Shown piece after piece: positions 14,901 to 25,056 of a stretch of 36,803 nucleotides of DNA. Origin of the DNA: Blakeslea trispora (taxonomy: Eukaryota; Mucoromycota; Mucoromycetes; Mucorales; Choanephoraceae); NCBI GenBank assembly GCA_025331445.1, contig JAIWNE010000195.1:1-36803 (forward strand), read 5' to 3'. The position numbers and the translations under genes were made by a program. The notes under the pieces are model-generated. The model did not search any database and had not been told where the DNA came from. It saw nothing but the letters and a program-made list of their open reading frames with translations. The first letter of the stretch is position 1, and each line of letters starts with the position of its first letter.

Positions 14901-15167
14901 GACTTCCTTGACAACATCTAGACTACTGAACTCAACAGCGGCTCCATTAAATAAGTCTGAAGAGTATGTATTTCTGACTCGAACAATATTGTTCGATTTA
15001 AGATGCTCATCAATAAATTCGTTTGTATGTTGGGCTGAAGGGAATTCGAGAATATAGTCTACTTGGGTTGATTTTGCATTGACGTAAGTTGTACAACAAA
15101 TGTTGAGTAATAAAAATAAATACAGTAGTGGTCTTTGAGATATTATCGAAAGAAGATGTGAAATCAT
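11913..15167 (-). CDS. Secreted subtilisin-like serine protease with PA domain
   Basis: Ten exons: 15167-14775, 14717-14627, 14574-14422, 14364-14303, 14231-14188, 14132-14063, 14008-13906, 13859-13704, 13642-13001 and 12943-11913, giving 914 residues. The nine introns are 46-71 nt. Residues 1-31 are a signal peptide (hydrophobic run LLYLFLLLNICC). Residues about 35-105 fit an I9-type propeptide. The S8 catalytic set is present: Asp160 in IGIIDSGID, His218 in GHGTFIAG, oxyanion Asn314 in AASGNSG and Ser535 in GTSYSTPYVAG. A protease-associated domain is inserted between Asn and Ser (about 375-480, with GCNPLTKITHAYDAGA). The last 300 residues are beta-rich, as in the Fn3-like tail of large fungal and Vpr-type subtilases. 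It probably hydrolyses proteins outside the cell for nutrition or wall turnover. The start is ATG 15167; an in-frame TTG just upstream is not a fungal start. Each splice choice preserves a family motif. Confidence 0.92.
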
Positions 15168-18167
15168 CTTCAAGGAAAGTGGATTAAAAGAATCTATAAA
15201 TCAATGCAAAGATGAAGATAAAGAAAAAAGAGAGAAAAGATGAACATTGCAGAATCTATGATTTTATAAGCCGAAGGACTATTGCGATTCAGTTAAGAAG
15301 GAGAAGCGAGAGAAAGAGGGATTTTAATTTTAATTCTATATTTAAATTTGTTGTAATGATCATCTCAAGAATAATAAAAGAGATATTCACTAAGCTTAAA
15401 AGAGTTAACAGGAGTGTTGTTTCAGCCACAAGCCAATTAGATGACTATTTTTTCTTTGTCAAGCTATTGCTATTTGGCGGTTCTTTAAATTGACCTGAAT
15501 TGTCAATCAGCTTGCTTTTGAGCTCTGCTTGTTGAGAAACTGCATGTGTCTTTTGCTCTGTTCTGTTCCTGATAAAGTTTAGTATCAAATTGACACATTG
15601 ATGTGAGAAATGTCCGCATTTGCTATTGGATAGCCAAGTTCTTTTGTTCTCTAAGCAAAGAAAGCACCTGCTCAACTTTTGAAAGCTGCAGATAATTGTG
15701 AAACACAAAGAAAAATATTCTTTGTTCTATCTAACAATGATTTAATGCCAGGACAATTCCACCAGCCTTTTAGTTGCCTGTGCTTATCATCTACATCTTC
15801 TTCAAAGGACTAGCTGTATAAGATTGTCCTTGCAATCCAATGCAGACGAAACTCTAGGTGTCTGATACAAAGCTTCTGGAGCTAGTTAGTTTGAAGACCA
15901 AACTCTTGATTTCTTTTGTGAAAGATACTTTTCTCTGCAAAATGGTCTCTTGGTGTTGCTACAATGAAACAAACCTCTCAACTCTTCGATCTGAGTATAC
16001 TTGACATGAGCATACAAAAAGAAAAGCGGAAAGCATTGTTCTTGAGATACCAATTTTATTGTGCCCTGAACAGCTGCAGTAAAAATGTTACTAAAATTAC
16101 CAAGCAAACTCTTCTCTTTTTTTTTATTACATTACTATACAACTGATATCACTCGTTCTTGGCCCTTGCATATTTTTGCAAGTAGATGTACAAAGAAATA
16201 ATTCGAAGCCTCTGTTTGTCTATAAACAGCTGTGAAGCAGATCAAAAGTGAACAAAGTTTCGCCCCTTTCGAAGTGAGTAATAAACATATCAAAGTTAAA
16301 GTTTGACATCACAAACAAATATCTCCTTTTAGCTGCTTTTGGACAATTATGTATCAATGAGCTGTACTTCTAGTTGATCTCGTCTTATTTTTTATGTCCG
16401 GAGTTATGACAGACCAAGTTCTAACACCTCTGGTAAAGCAGTGGATAAAACATCCTGTGCTATTTTTGTAATTGACAAATAGTTTATGATTTCTCTCAAC
16501 TATGATTAATAAATGATAACAATGCATGAAATACCACAGGTTGTACCTAGCATGCTTCAAGACAAAGAGAGAAACTGTGTTATTCCTTTAAGCGGTTATA
16601 CAGAAGCATGATATTAGTTAAGCACGACTAAAATTAAACATGATACAAACTAGCATCAAATGTTTGGCGCCAAAGAGTAGCAAAGACTTTAGAATACCCT
16701 TGGCTGAGCGATAATGCACTATGATCTTTTTAAGCAAAAATCATTACTATCCTACGTCTTTGGGTGCATAGTTATCTTTTGGTTATCACAAAGTTCAAAG
16801 CCATCAAGAACTATTCGAAGAATTAGACATCAAGTAACAGTTTACCATTATTACTAGAAGAGAAAAGAGAAAACAAACAAAAAAAGCTTATATTTGAGGA
16901 TAAAGAAAGGTTTTGAAGCAAAGTAACCAATACTGAACATAAGCTGAAATAGTTTGTCTTGCTGAGCCTACTATGTAGGCAGCTTTGAATGTTAGTCCTA
17001 GAAAAGAACCTCCCTTCGCCGCAGAAGTTTATGAGCTCTTTTTTTCTTCGCTAATAGCTTGTAATAGCCAAGCTCAATGTTGTCATTGTTGTTACAGGGA
17101 GAAAAAGGCTTGCAGACGAACTACTCGAAGATGATGGGTTTTTGGGTTCCTGTTCAAGTACGAAAAAGTATAGAGTAATATATTGAACTATAAAGCTTTC
17201 TATGTGTCAACGAGTATATCTTCGTCGGAGCTGTTACCATTCAAGTTTACCTAAGAGGCATATGAAAAGCTAACATTTTTATTTTGCACATAGATAGTAG
17301 GCTTCTAACCCTTATTTCATTTCTTGTATTGACAAACAAAACTGCAATCCCCTTAACACTGAAACAGGTCGCTTTACTCTCCAGGTTGATTTTGGAGCTT
17401 GGTGTCAGTTTCATTCAGATCTATCAATGGTCAAGTCTGAATACTTCTTTCAAAACTTAAAAGCTGCTTACAAATTGTTACTCTATCAATACTTTACCAG
17501 GAAGGAACAAGTTGGAACCTGGTACTCAAAATAAACAACCCTCTTTCAGTGCTACTGATACGCACAAGAACCTTCCTAATTTTCAAGTATGTATTTTCTG
17601 TTAAGTATCTACCTAGTTTGACAGTTCATTCTGATCTCCTATTACATATCAATTCGATACAAACTTCACTTCCACTTTCCATTTCATATAATTAAAACGT
17701 ATATTAATAATTCATATACATGATGACTCGTTACTTTGACTGTTGAAACAGTATTTGCAAATCCAACTTGGCCTCTTTTCAAAATAATTTCTAATCTCTT
17801 TCAACTCTTCTCATTACATAATAAACAATTTTTGTTTGGTTTAAAAGTATTCTCATTACTTTGACTTGAAAATTGCTTCGAGCGTTGATATGCCATTCAA
17901 TTTAAAATTATGTTAAATTTAAGAGTACATTTCCCAAGAATACGAACACTATTAAACAAAGCGACTATTGTATATACTAACATCCATACTATCTAAGGTT
18001 CCCTTGATACTAAGTTATATCATTGTGTTCCTATATACTTCACAACTATTCCATTCCCTTGATTTCCTATCTTTCGTTTTGTTAAATAAGCAGTGTGGCA
18101 CACATTATACAATCTTGATCAAAATATTTCAAACTCCGACCATGTTTGACAAAACTAAAATTTATGT
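15168..18167. other. Gene-poor region
   Basis: Three kilobases without an intact gene. The stretch next to 15168 should carry the subtilase promoter. A decayed minus-strand coding remnant occupies about 15445-16107 (separate entry). A further minus-strand open frame at about 16354-16560 may belong to the same relic but shows no recognisable motif. From 16600 to 18150 I see only AT-rich sequence with no coding, RNA or repeat signal. Confidence 0.5.
15445..16107 (-). pseudogene. Decayed coding remnant, possibly of a mobile element
   Basis: Protein-like sequence continues down the minus strand but jumps between frames. From 16107 to about 15820 one frame reads pieces such as KRPFCREKYLSQKKSRVW and, after a stop, APEALYQTPRVSSALDCKD. 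From about 15803 to 15715 a second frame reads EEDVDDKHRQLKGWWNCPGI. From 15708 to 15445 the first frame returns with LSRCFLCLENKRTWL and CGHFSHQCVNLILNFI, ending in a lysine-rich tail. The CxxC and CxxxxxxxC pattern with His suggests a zinc-binding segment. Frame changes and stops without splice consensus argue for a dead copy. The family is not recognised; a repeated mobile-element gene of Mucorales is my guess. Confidence 0.35.
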
Positions 18168-18240
18168 TGAGGCTACCAGGGGTCGAACCTGGAATCTCCT
18201 GATTCGTAGTCAGACGCCTTATCCATTGGGCCATAGCCCC
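18168..18240 (-). tRNA. tRNA-Arg (anticodon ACG)
   Basis: A 73-nt cloverleaf with no intron. The acceptor stem GGGGCTA pairs with TAGCCTC (one G-T pair), with discriminator A. The anticodon stem is TCTGA/TCAGG around the loop CTACGAA, giving anticodon ACG, read as ICG for CGN arginine codons. The T arm is CCAGG-TTCGACC-CCTGG and includes the B box GGTTCGACCCC. A T4 tract on the transcribed strand follows at 18160-18157 and fits Pol III termination. CCA is not encoded, as expected in eukaryotes. Confidence 0.96.
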
Positions 18241-18293
18241 TCAACTTATTTTTTTAGATGCTTAGTTTATTATATAGTAATAATGCTGGACAT

Positions 18294-18328
18294 TTGCCGG
18301 ACTTAGGCCGGGTTTTGATGCCCGGCAA
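18294..18328. repeat. GC-rich inverted repeat cluster
   Basis: TTGCCGG (18294-18300) and CCGGCAA (18322-18328) form a perfect 7-bp inverted repeat. Inside it, GCCGGG (18307-18312) can pair instead with CCCGGC (18321-18326). Three related GCCGG units in 35 bases stand out against the AT-rich surroundings. It lies about 55 bases 5' of the tRNA-Arg gene; no role is known. Confidence 0.5.
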
Positions 18329-19771
18329 TTTCTATGCTTACTTGTATGAGCGAATTTCCTGATCCTGAAGAAGCAGTTTCTCTTGAAATCTATACGAAAA
18401 ATGAATACAAATCAATTAAACATCCAAGCGATACCTACTCAATCCAGTTCCAAAGTTGTTGTTTGTTTTGGAACAGTTCTTACTTCATTGTTCAATAAAG
18501 TAGCAAAAAAGGCAAAGTACAACTAAGACTCAACTTCATTTTTTTTTATCCAGAGTAAATTAAGTATACTTCAAGTGAATTCTTTCTAATTAGACAGATC
18601 TATCTCTATTTATACTAATCAATTTATGTTTAGAAGCGATTTAGTGCTTAATGCACAACCTCCATCTTTGTTACATCTTGTCTTTTCTACTAATGAACAA
18701 TTATCTATAGCAGGCTTTTGCATTAAGATAGAATCAAGAAGTAATGACATTTTTATGGTTCTACAAGACTTGAAAGATTAATACCATTAATAAATGATAT
18801 CTTGTCACTGTTGGGAACAGAAATTTTATATGTTTTTTCTGTGATAATAGCAGCGATATTTGACTGTCAAGCTAGACACTCAATTTTACATTATACGTTT
18901 CTTTGTTTAATAGTTTAAGAGCCGAGATTAGATAGGGGCTACATGTCAACTATTGCGTTGTTCAATATAGCAGTGTCAACATTGATATTGGAACAAGGTT
19001 AGTTTATGGTTGAAGTTTGGACCGTGTAGCTATATGTGTATAGCATCATACTTCTTGTGTGATCAAATCTCCTGTCAACCTTCTCAAGAAGTAGTTTACG
19101 GATCTCTTAATGTAGACATTGTTAAGTAACAGGTTCTATAGCTAGTAGGCGCATGCTATAATTCATTTTTCTGCTTTGAAGGTTTGGTAATGCTAGCAAG
19201 TAAACTAAAGAAGAGCTTTCTAATTTTTATCGTCTCTGTTTTCACAAAACATACATGTAAAATAGCAGCATAAATCATTAAAATACTCAATTGAAGCTAT
19301 TCTATATGTTATACAAAATCTGCAGTGGCTCTACTGTTTTAAGGAAGGTTTGGTTTAAAAGCGATAAACGAAATAGTGAGACAAAGGTAAATACTTGAAG
19401 AATTTTGGTAGTGCTTCATTTCGTACTGAGATGAGAGTAGTTTCATAGATCGTCATTGTAACTATTATATATACTTTCCATGGATTGTTGTACGTTGCAA
19501 TCATCTACAGCTTGTACTAAATCATTGTAACCATTTTGTATGATTTCGTCGCACTTGTCATTCTGCTTGTCTTCCTTGATCGTCTTTGGTTATAATTGAT
19601 TTTGCTTTTTGTTTATATTTGTCTGCCTTTATATTCACTGATAGTAGTGTTATATCAAGTTAATGAAGGACAAACCCACTATTAAGAAAGATACTCATCC
19701 CCTCAAATTTTATGAATCTTGTCATGCTATAAAGTAGCTGAAACAAATTTTATGCATCAGTATGTTGGTTA

Positions 19772-19779
19772 TATTTACA
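19772..19779 (-). promoter_or_regulatory. Candidate Pumilio response element in 3' UTR of the F-box gene
   Basis: The minus strand reads TGTAAATA, a perfect UGUANAUA match, about 100 bases past the F-box/LRR stop codon. This is a sequence match only. Confidence 0.35.
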
Positions 19780-19879
19780 TCTAAAGACAAATCTGGGCTT
19801 TCATTGTGAGGATGTTTCAGAAGCTCCTCTCGCTTTGATACAATTAAAATCAGTACCTCGAACTTTTTTAAGAAATGAT

Positions 19880-21208
19880 TTATTTGACAGGAGCTTTGAC
19901 TTCCATTACTTTGCCTCTTCTTCGAGCCCAATCAGCACACGCTTTATTCTGCTGGTCACACAACGTCAGTAAGACTTTCCGCTGTACCAGTTCAGCCACA
20001 GATGCCCAGTCGTCAATCCAGTGACATTCCTTCATCTCAAAAACTGAAAGGTTTGGACAATACTTTACATACGCTTGAACTGTCTTGTTGGTAATACGAT
20101 AGCAATTGTTGACAGATATACGTTCAAGTTTTTCACCTCGACATTTAGCAAGTAATATCAGACACTCATCTGTCATATCACAGCCTGCAAGACCTAGGAC
20201 AGCCACTTGTGTCTTTTGGGCAATCAAATTAATAGACAGCATAGTAATTTTCTCTCGATCACGTACGCGGCCTACATTAAGATGATGTAGGCGGGGACAA
20301 CAGTTGGCGATGGCCTGAATAGAGGTATCTGAAATCAATCCGCAGGCACGCAAATCAAGATGCTCCAGACGAGGGCAATATTTAGCAACATTAAGGACGG
20401 CTTCATCTGTAATACGGTTACAGCCTGCAAGAGATAAATATGTTAGAAAACAGTTGCGATGAGAAATAACTGCATAAACAGAGCTATCGGAGAGATGATC
20501 GCAGATATAGATGTCTAGCTTTTCGAGGTATTTTGCATGAGGCCCAATCAGCTGCAGAGGCTCATTGATAGTCTTTTCTTTGATTTTTCGTAAAGAAATG
20601 GTGCGCACAGCGCATCGGTATCGTTGATAGTGATGATTGGCTGACAAATTTGGATAGCTACCTGTTTGATATTGCTTGGTTGCATATAGACGAGTGGATC
20701 GCTGAACTTGAGTCTGAGTAGCGTATGTGGGGTGATCCTCCATAGTGCTTGCTGCATTGATATGAATTCGGCTCTTAGATTCATTGTCTTGGTGTTTGGA
20801 AAACATAAACCGTTTATCTTGAATGCCGAGGGAATTATGCGTTTTGGGTACTGCAATAGCTAGACCAGCAGCGGATGAATTAAGATCTGTTTGGCTATAA
20901 TTGATCTGTGAATGGCGATTGGCAATCACTTGAGCGAATTTTAAGAATGCATCGTATTCTGATTTACTGTCTTCGAATGTAACATGCCTCCATATCAACC
21001 TGAGAACACAATCATGCCAAGTCGCATTAACAAATAAACAAGGATAGATGTACTCGAATGTCTTTACTTTGTTGCTCTCATCGGATTGGTAAGGGGCTGT
21101 TAAAAAATACATAATATGGCTGACAATTTCTGGGAGACATAGGGCCAAATGGGTTGTCTTCTTTTTGTTTCTGCTGACATGAAGACAACTATTTTCCACA
21201 AATCGCAT
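19880..21208 (-). CDS. AMN1: F-box/leucine-rich-repeat protein, AMN1-like
   Basis: A single exon of 442 residues starting at ATG 21208; the frame extends a few codons upstream only through TTG. The N-terminus (residues about 15-75: LPEIVSHIMYFL, then CLFVNATWHDCVLRLIWRHV) has the F-box pattern. Residues about 80-195 are low-complexity and Ser/Gln/Asn-rich. From about 200 on there are tandem cysteine-containing leucine-rich repeats, such as LTYLSLAGCNRITDEAVLNV, LEHLDLRACGLISDTSIQAI and LERISVNNCYRITNKTVQAY. The order GRVRDREKIT, GLAGCDMTDE, SVNNCYRITN, VFEMKECHWIDD resembles yeast Amn1, an antagonist of mitotic exit, and animal AMN1. If the F-box is functional it would bind Skp1 and act as an SCF ubiquitin-ligase substrate receptor. 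The AMN1 assignment is by remembered motif order; another FBXL family member is possible. Confidence 0.85.
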   Translation of the reverse strand: MRFVENSCLHVSRNKKKTTHLALCLPEIVSHIMYFLTAPYQSDESNKVKTFEYIYPCLFVNATWHDCVLRLIWRHVTFEDSKSEYDAFLKFAQVIANRHSQINYSQTDLNSSAAGLAIAVPKTHNSLGIQDKRFMFSKHQDNESKSRIHINAASTMEDHPTYATQTQVQRSTRLYATKQYQTGSYPNLSANHHYQRYRCAVRTISLRKIKEKTINEPLQLIGPHAKYLEKLDIYICDHLSDSSVYAVISHRNCFLTYLSLAGCNRITDEAVLNVAKYCPRLEHLDLRACGLISDTSIQAIANCCPRLHHLNVGRVRDREKITMLSINLIAQKTQVAVLGLAGCDMTDECLILLAKCRGEKLERISVNNCYRITNKTVQAYVKYCPNLSVFEMKECHWIDDWASVAELVQRKVLLTLCDQQNKACADWARRRGKVMEVKAPVK

Positions 21209-22174
21209 AGTCAACAATAGATGAAATAAGAAAAGAAAATGAGGAAGGAAAATTAACTTGTAAACTGTTGCGTGCTTGCTATTTATTTGACGGAAGTTTT
21301 TGTCAATGGTCTTATCGTACTTGTTTTTTGGAATTCCTCCACATCAATAATAATAAAAAAAAAAAGAAATGCCATAAGAAACAAGAGCATAGAGTACTTT
21401 GCTTCTTTCTTCTTCTTCTTCTTTTTTTTTTTGACTATTTGTGTATGTCAACCACTCAAGTATAGCTTATTTCTTCTTTTGTCAATAGATGTATGTCATC
21501 AAATATCCCCGAGAAGTAGAGTACGGTATAGCGAACTAAATGGAACCAAGACTCATTCAACATCGACATTTTATTTGGATAATGTGTGCCTTACTTTAGT
21601 CCTTGTTTTTTAAACACAAGTGTGAAAGACAAGTGATTTTGTGTAGTTTGCAATATACATATATACAAATAGGAGAGCTAGTCAATAAAAAGGTTATCAC
21701 TTTCGTAACCCATATAAGCGATAATAAAGTAACTTCACATCCTTTCTATTTCTACATACAGCTTCATCAAGGGGCCCACTAAAGCAGGTTTAAGGACCAT
21801 TGCCAACTCAGATCAACATTCATTCGACCGTGTCTTTATAACGCAATTCAATTTCTTTGTCAAATAGAAAGTACACATCCATATGTCAAGTTTTGGTTGC
21901 TCTTTAACGTACATTTGAAAAATGATCTGATGGATGTTTGTATTAAAAAGAACTATCTAGCATTGAAGTAACAAATAACAGCAGATTGCATATGTAGCTT
22001 TAATGTTTGTTTTGCATCTGTCACATACAAAAAAGAAAAAAGCCTGTTAGTTCAACATCGTTTTTTGATCTATATTGCTTTGCATTAGGCAGCCTAGGTT
22101 ATTTATTATCATACTGAACTTATTGATATTTAGCATGGAGCATATCTGTTTCTTTCATACAAAAAAAAATTGTC
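21209..22174. other. F-box gene promoter and fusion-gene 3' UTR
   Basis: About 970 bases between two minus-strand genes. A pyrimidine tract at 21398-21432 (TTC repeats then a T run) lies upstream of the F-box gene. No coding or RNA signal is supported. Confidence 0.5.
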
Positions 22175-24407
22175 TTAAATTTTTGGTCTAAATAATTGAC
22201 GCTCTTCAAAGCGAATAGGCACAATCATGAGTTTTTTCACTTTCTCAATTTCTTCTGTAGCTAGCTTGCACTCATTGCGGATGTAATCTTCAATTGATCC
22301 GTATTTCTCTTTTACCAGCTGAATTGTCTCCTTCATAGCGAGGTATCTAGGAGGAATAGAGAGTCAGTTAATAAAAAATAAAAATAAAGGAAAATAAATG
22401 GCCGGAGCTAAACTTACGGGGCAGACATCACCATTCGGACATCATCTAAAGTTGCACCAAGCATCTTGGCTTTTTTCTCTAGCTCGACCTCAGGCTCTTT
22501 GAGATGGACGGGTAGAGAAAGTTTAGTGGATGTTCATGGCTTGTTCTTTATTTTCTGAATCTTACCCCAGTAGCCCAGATTACTCAATGCATATTCATGA
22601 GCAATGATATCTTCATCTACACCACAGAGACCTAACAGTAACATACCAAAAATACCAGTGCGATCCTTGCCTGCTGTACAATGAACAATAATTGATTTAG
22701 TGGATGTGGTGGAATGATTTTCAATCAAGTGTTTAAATATCTTGCTGTATTGTTCTCCTCCCTTTTCTAGTATAACAGAATACACTTTAGGAAAGCCCTT
22801 TGCACCTTCAAAGTAGCCTTTCCAACGAGAAGCAAGTGCTGCAGGAGAATAGTCTGCCTTAGTGAACATGGCTGATGGATAGCGTGTAAGTCCTTCAATG
22901 TTGCTTCAAATGGCATGAGATTCAAGAATTGTAGCTACATCGTGTATTCACTTACGGCATATCACCTTGTTTTTCGACTTCTGGATCTGAACGAAAATCA
23001 AATGCAGCAATTACATTTAAATGTTGTAAAATGTCAATACCTTTTTGTGTGATACCTACAAGACTACAAAGAGAGAGAGAATCATCTTTTGAGCATATAG
23101 AAAGATAAAAAGGAATGTCGAGATACTTTACTGCCCGCATCTAAATACAATTCTTTCTCGGATATAGCCAGTACCATCTTTAAGAGGCCAGCCACCAATA
23201 TCTCTAAAGTTCTTTACGCCAGGAACGTCTATCCAACGAGGAATACATACACTGACATGTTGCCCCATCATCAAAGCCTTAATATAAGCATCCTTGGCGT
23301 GTAGTTCGAAATAATCAACAATTGTCTCAATCAATTTATCTTCTTTGCCAGCAAACTGATGATCTGCATCCGGCACCAAAGTCAGAGTGTGGCTTGGGAT
23401 TGTATTGGCATACATGGCTGCATGATATGCAGGTACAATCTATATATGTACATTTTGTTCAACTCTTTTCTCTCCAACACAAATAATAAAATAAACAAAC
23501 CTGATCATCAATTCCATGAATTGTGTGTACACATGTTGTTTTGGGCATGCGAATGACTACAGATATATTGTAAATGCATTGCTCATTTCCATCATAATGT
23601 ACTGTTATATTTTTACCATGTGTGTTTTCCCAACTATTAAAGGCTTGGATTTGTTCTTTGGTGACTCCAATTGAAATCCACTGACTGTCTCGGTACACTC
23701 TCCACTCCTTTATAGCGAATGATAATATTATTGAGCATAAGCAAGCAAACGAGCTTTTTAGTTATATTTACATGATTCTCATCAAGGCCTAACCTGGTAT
23801 CTTTGTTGGTATAAGGTGCTGCAATGTTAATGTAATGAGACAAAGGCTTATCACAGCTAGTTGCATATTTCAATCCACTCAATGAGCCTGCAAAAAAGAC
23901 AAAGTTAGGTAGCTTGGAAAGAAAAAATTACAGAGAAAAAAAATAATACCTCTTCCATAAGCAACAATAGCATAAATCTCATATCCTTGCTCTTCAAAGT
24001 ACTTTGCAACAGCGCTAATATCATCCACATCTCTCTACTCATTCAGTTATTTGTCAGTGTGTGTATGTGTGTGTGTGTGCTTCTTCTAGGCACATATAGA
24101 GAATGAGTTAGGTCTAATACATTACAGCAATATCACCATAATCGGCATGACCTTCGCTTTGACCTCTACCATGAAGGTCAAATCTAAAGCTGTTTAGAGG
24201 TAGTTTCTCAGCAAGTTGAGCTTGATAGAAGCTATCTTTATGGCCTATATTTACATTTGTAAGTATGCATATTTTGTCGTATCTTGAAAAGGTGAATGAG
24301 CTACCTTGATCACCATGAATCAACAAAGCTAGTTTATTGTTATCAAACTTCTTGCTTAAAACTCCAACAATAATCTCGCCTTGTTCGTTTTGAATGTTCA
24401 GAGTCAT
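22175..24407 (-). CDS. Alpha/beta hydrolase fused to tyrosine phosphatase
   Basis: Ten exons: 24407-24305, 24244-24126, 24034-23950, 23887-23772, 23707-23501, 23439-23132, 23063-22956, 22903-22566, 22496-22418 and 22346-22175, giving 544 residues in one frame; introns are 52-91 nt. Residues 1-250 are a serine hydrolase fold: LALLIHGDQGHKDS (oxyanion region), FRFDLHGRGQSEGH, a nucleophile elbow YGRGSLSG with Ser104, Asp209 in HGIDDQIVP and His237 in PDADHQF. Residues about 275-500 are a Y_phosphatase3-type protein tyrosine phosphatase: VPGVKNFRDIGGWPL, IVFRCGHLVGIT, AAFDFRSDPEVE and the P-loop HCTAGKDRTG with Cys424 and Arg430. A helical tail follows. Both active sites look intact. The elbow GRGS is unusual beside the common GHSxG. 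The natural substrates are unknown; Y_phosphatase3 relatives include Siw14-like and bacterial lipid or tyrosine phosphatases. The joining exon (23439-23132) encodes the end of one domain and the start of the other, so the fusion is not a missed gene border. Confidence 0.9.
24056..24079. repeat. TG/GT microsatellite in an intron
   Basis: A nearly pure GT dinucleotide run lies in intron 2 of the hydrolase-phosphatase gene and explains why this is the gene's longest intron (91 nt). Confidence 0.8.
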
Positions 24408-25056
24408 CGATAGAGGAAGAAGAGGACTAAAATAAAAAAAAATCAGCCTGTGTACCTACAGTAAGGTAATACAAAAAAAAAGAGTACTTACATTATTTTT
24501 TTTTTGTAGTTTTATGCTGTAAACTTTTACAAGAGAATTTAGTGAATTGTATAGACTAGTAAAAGAAAGAAGCTGATAAGCGATTCAAAACGCATTCTGC
24601 AGACAGAAATTGATGTACACAGTTGCTCGAATCATTAATATGCATACGAATGTATATGTATGAGCAGGTGTTGAAAGTAGCTGAAGAATGTAGCTATTAA
24701 AGTTTGTTTGGCCGAGATTAGAGAAACATGAATTATGTGGTTTCGCTTTTGATTATTGTATTCTGCAGTAGCCTACCAAAATGCTCAAATGTCAAGTAGT
24801 TTTGTTTTCAAGTGTGTCAATGTCCTATTTTTAATAAGCATCTAATTTCTTTTTGAGGGTAAAGTAGACCAAATGTAAACAAAGTCAGTTTCCGGAAATA
24901 GCGTATTTGAAAAAGTCCGGCAAAAAAAAAGAAAGCGTGTGAAGCGAATATATAGTTCGCTTAAACCCTTTCAGATTCCTCTCTTCTAAATATATATATT
25001 TTTCTGTCTCCCTCTTTCCTTTTTTTCTCTTTTTCTTTTCTTTTTTTTTTGTGTTT
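24408..25056. promoter_or_regulatory. Divergent promoter region, hydrolase-phosphatase and creC-like genes
   Basis: About 650 bases between two divergently read genes. On the plus side a TATA-like ATATATAG at about 24948-24955 is followed by a CT-rich tract (24965-25050) typical of fungal promoters just before the WD40 gene start. The side near 24420-24510 has A/T homopolymers. No further element can be named. Confidence 0.4.

Larger units (their letters stand above)
18241..19879. other. Intergenic region between tRNA-Arg and the F-box gene
   Basis: It contains a small GC-rich inverted-repeat cluster at 18294-18328, upstream of the tRNA. Otherwise it is AT-rich sequence without coding evidence. 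The segment next to 19880 is the 3' UTR of the F-box gene and carries a Pumilio-type motif at 19772-19779. Confidence 0.5.

Noticed and set aside
19722..19931. Minus-strand frame overlapping the F-box gene end
   Set aside because: It overlaps the F-box C-terminus in another frame and reads into the 3' UTR; no protein signal.
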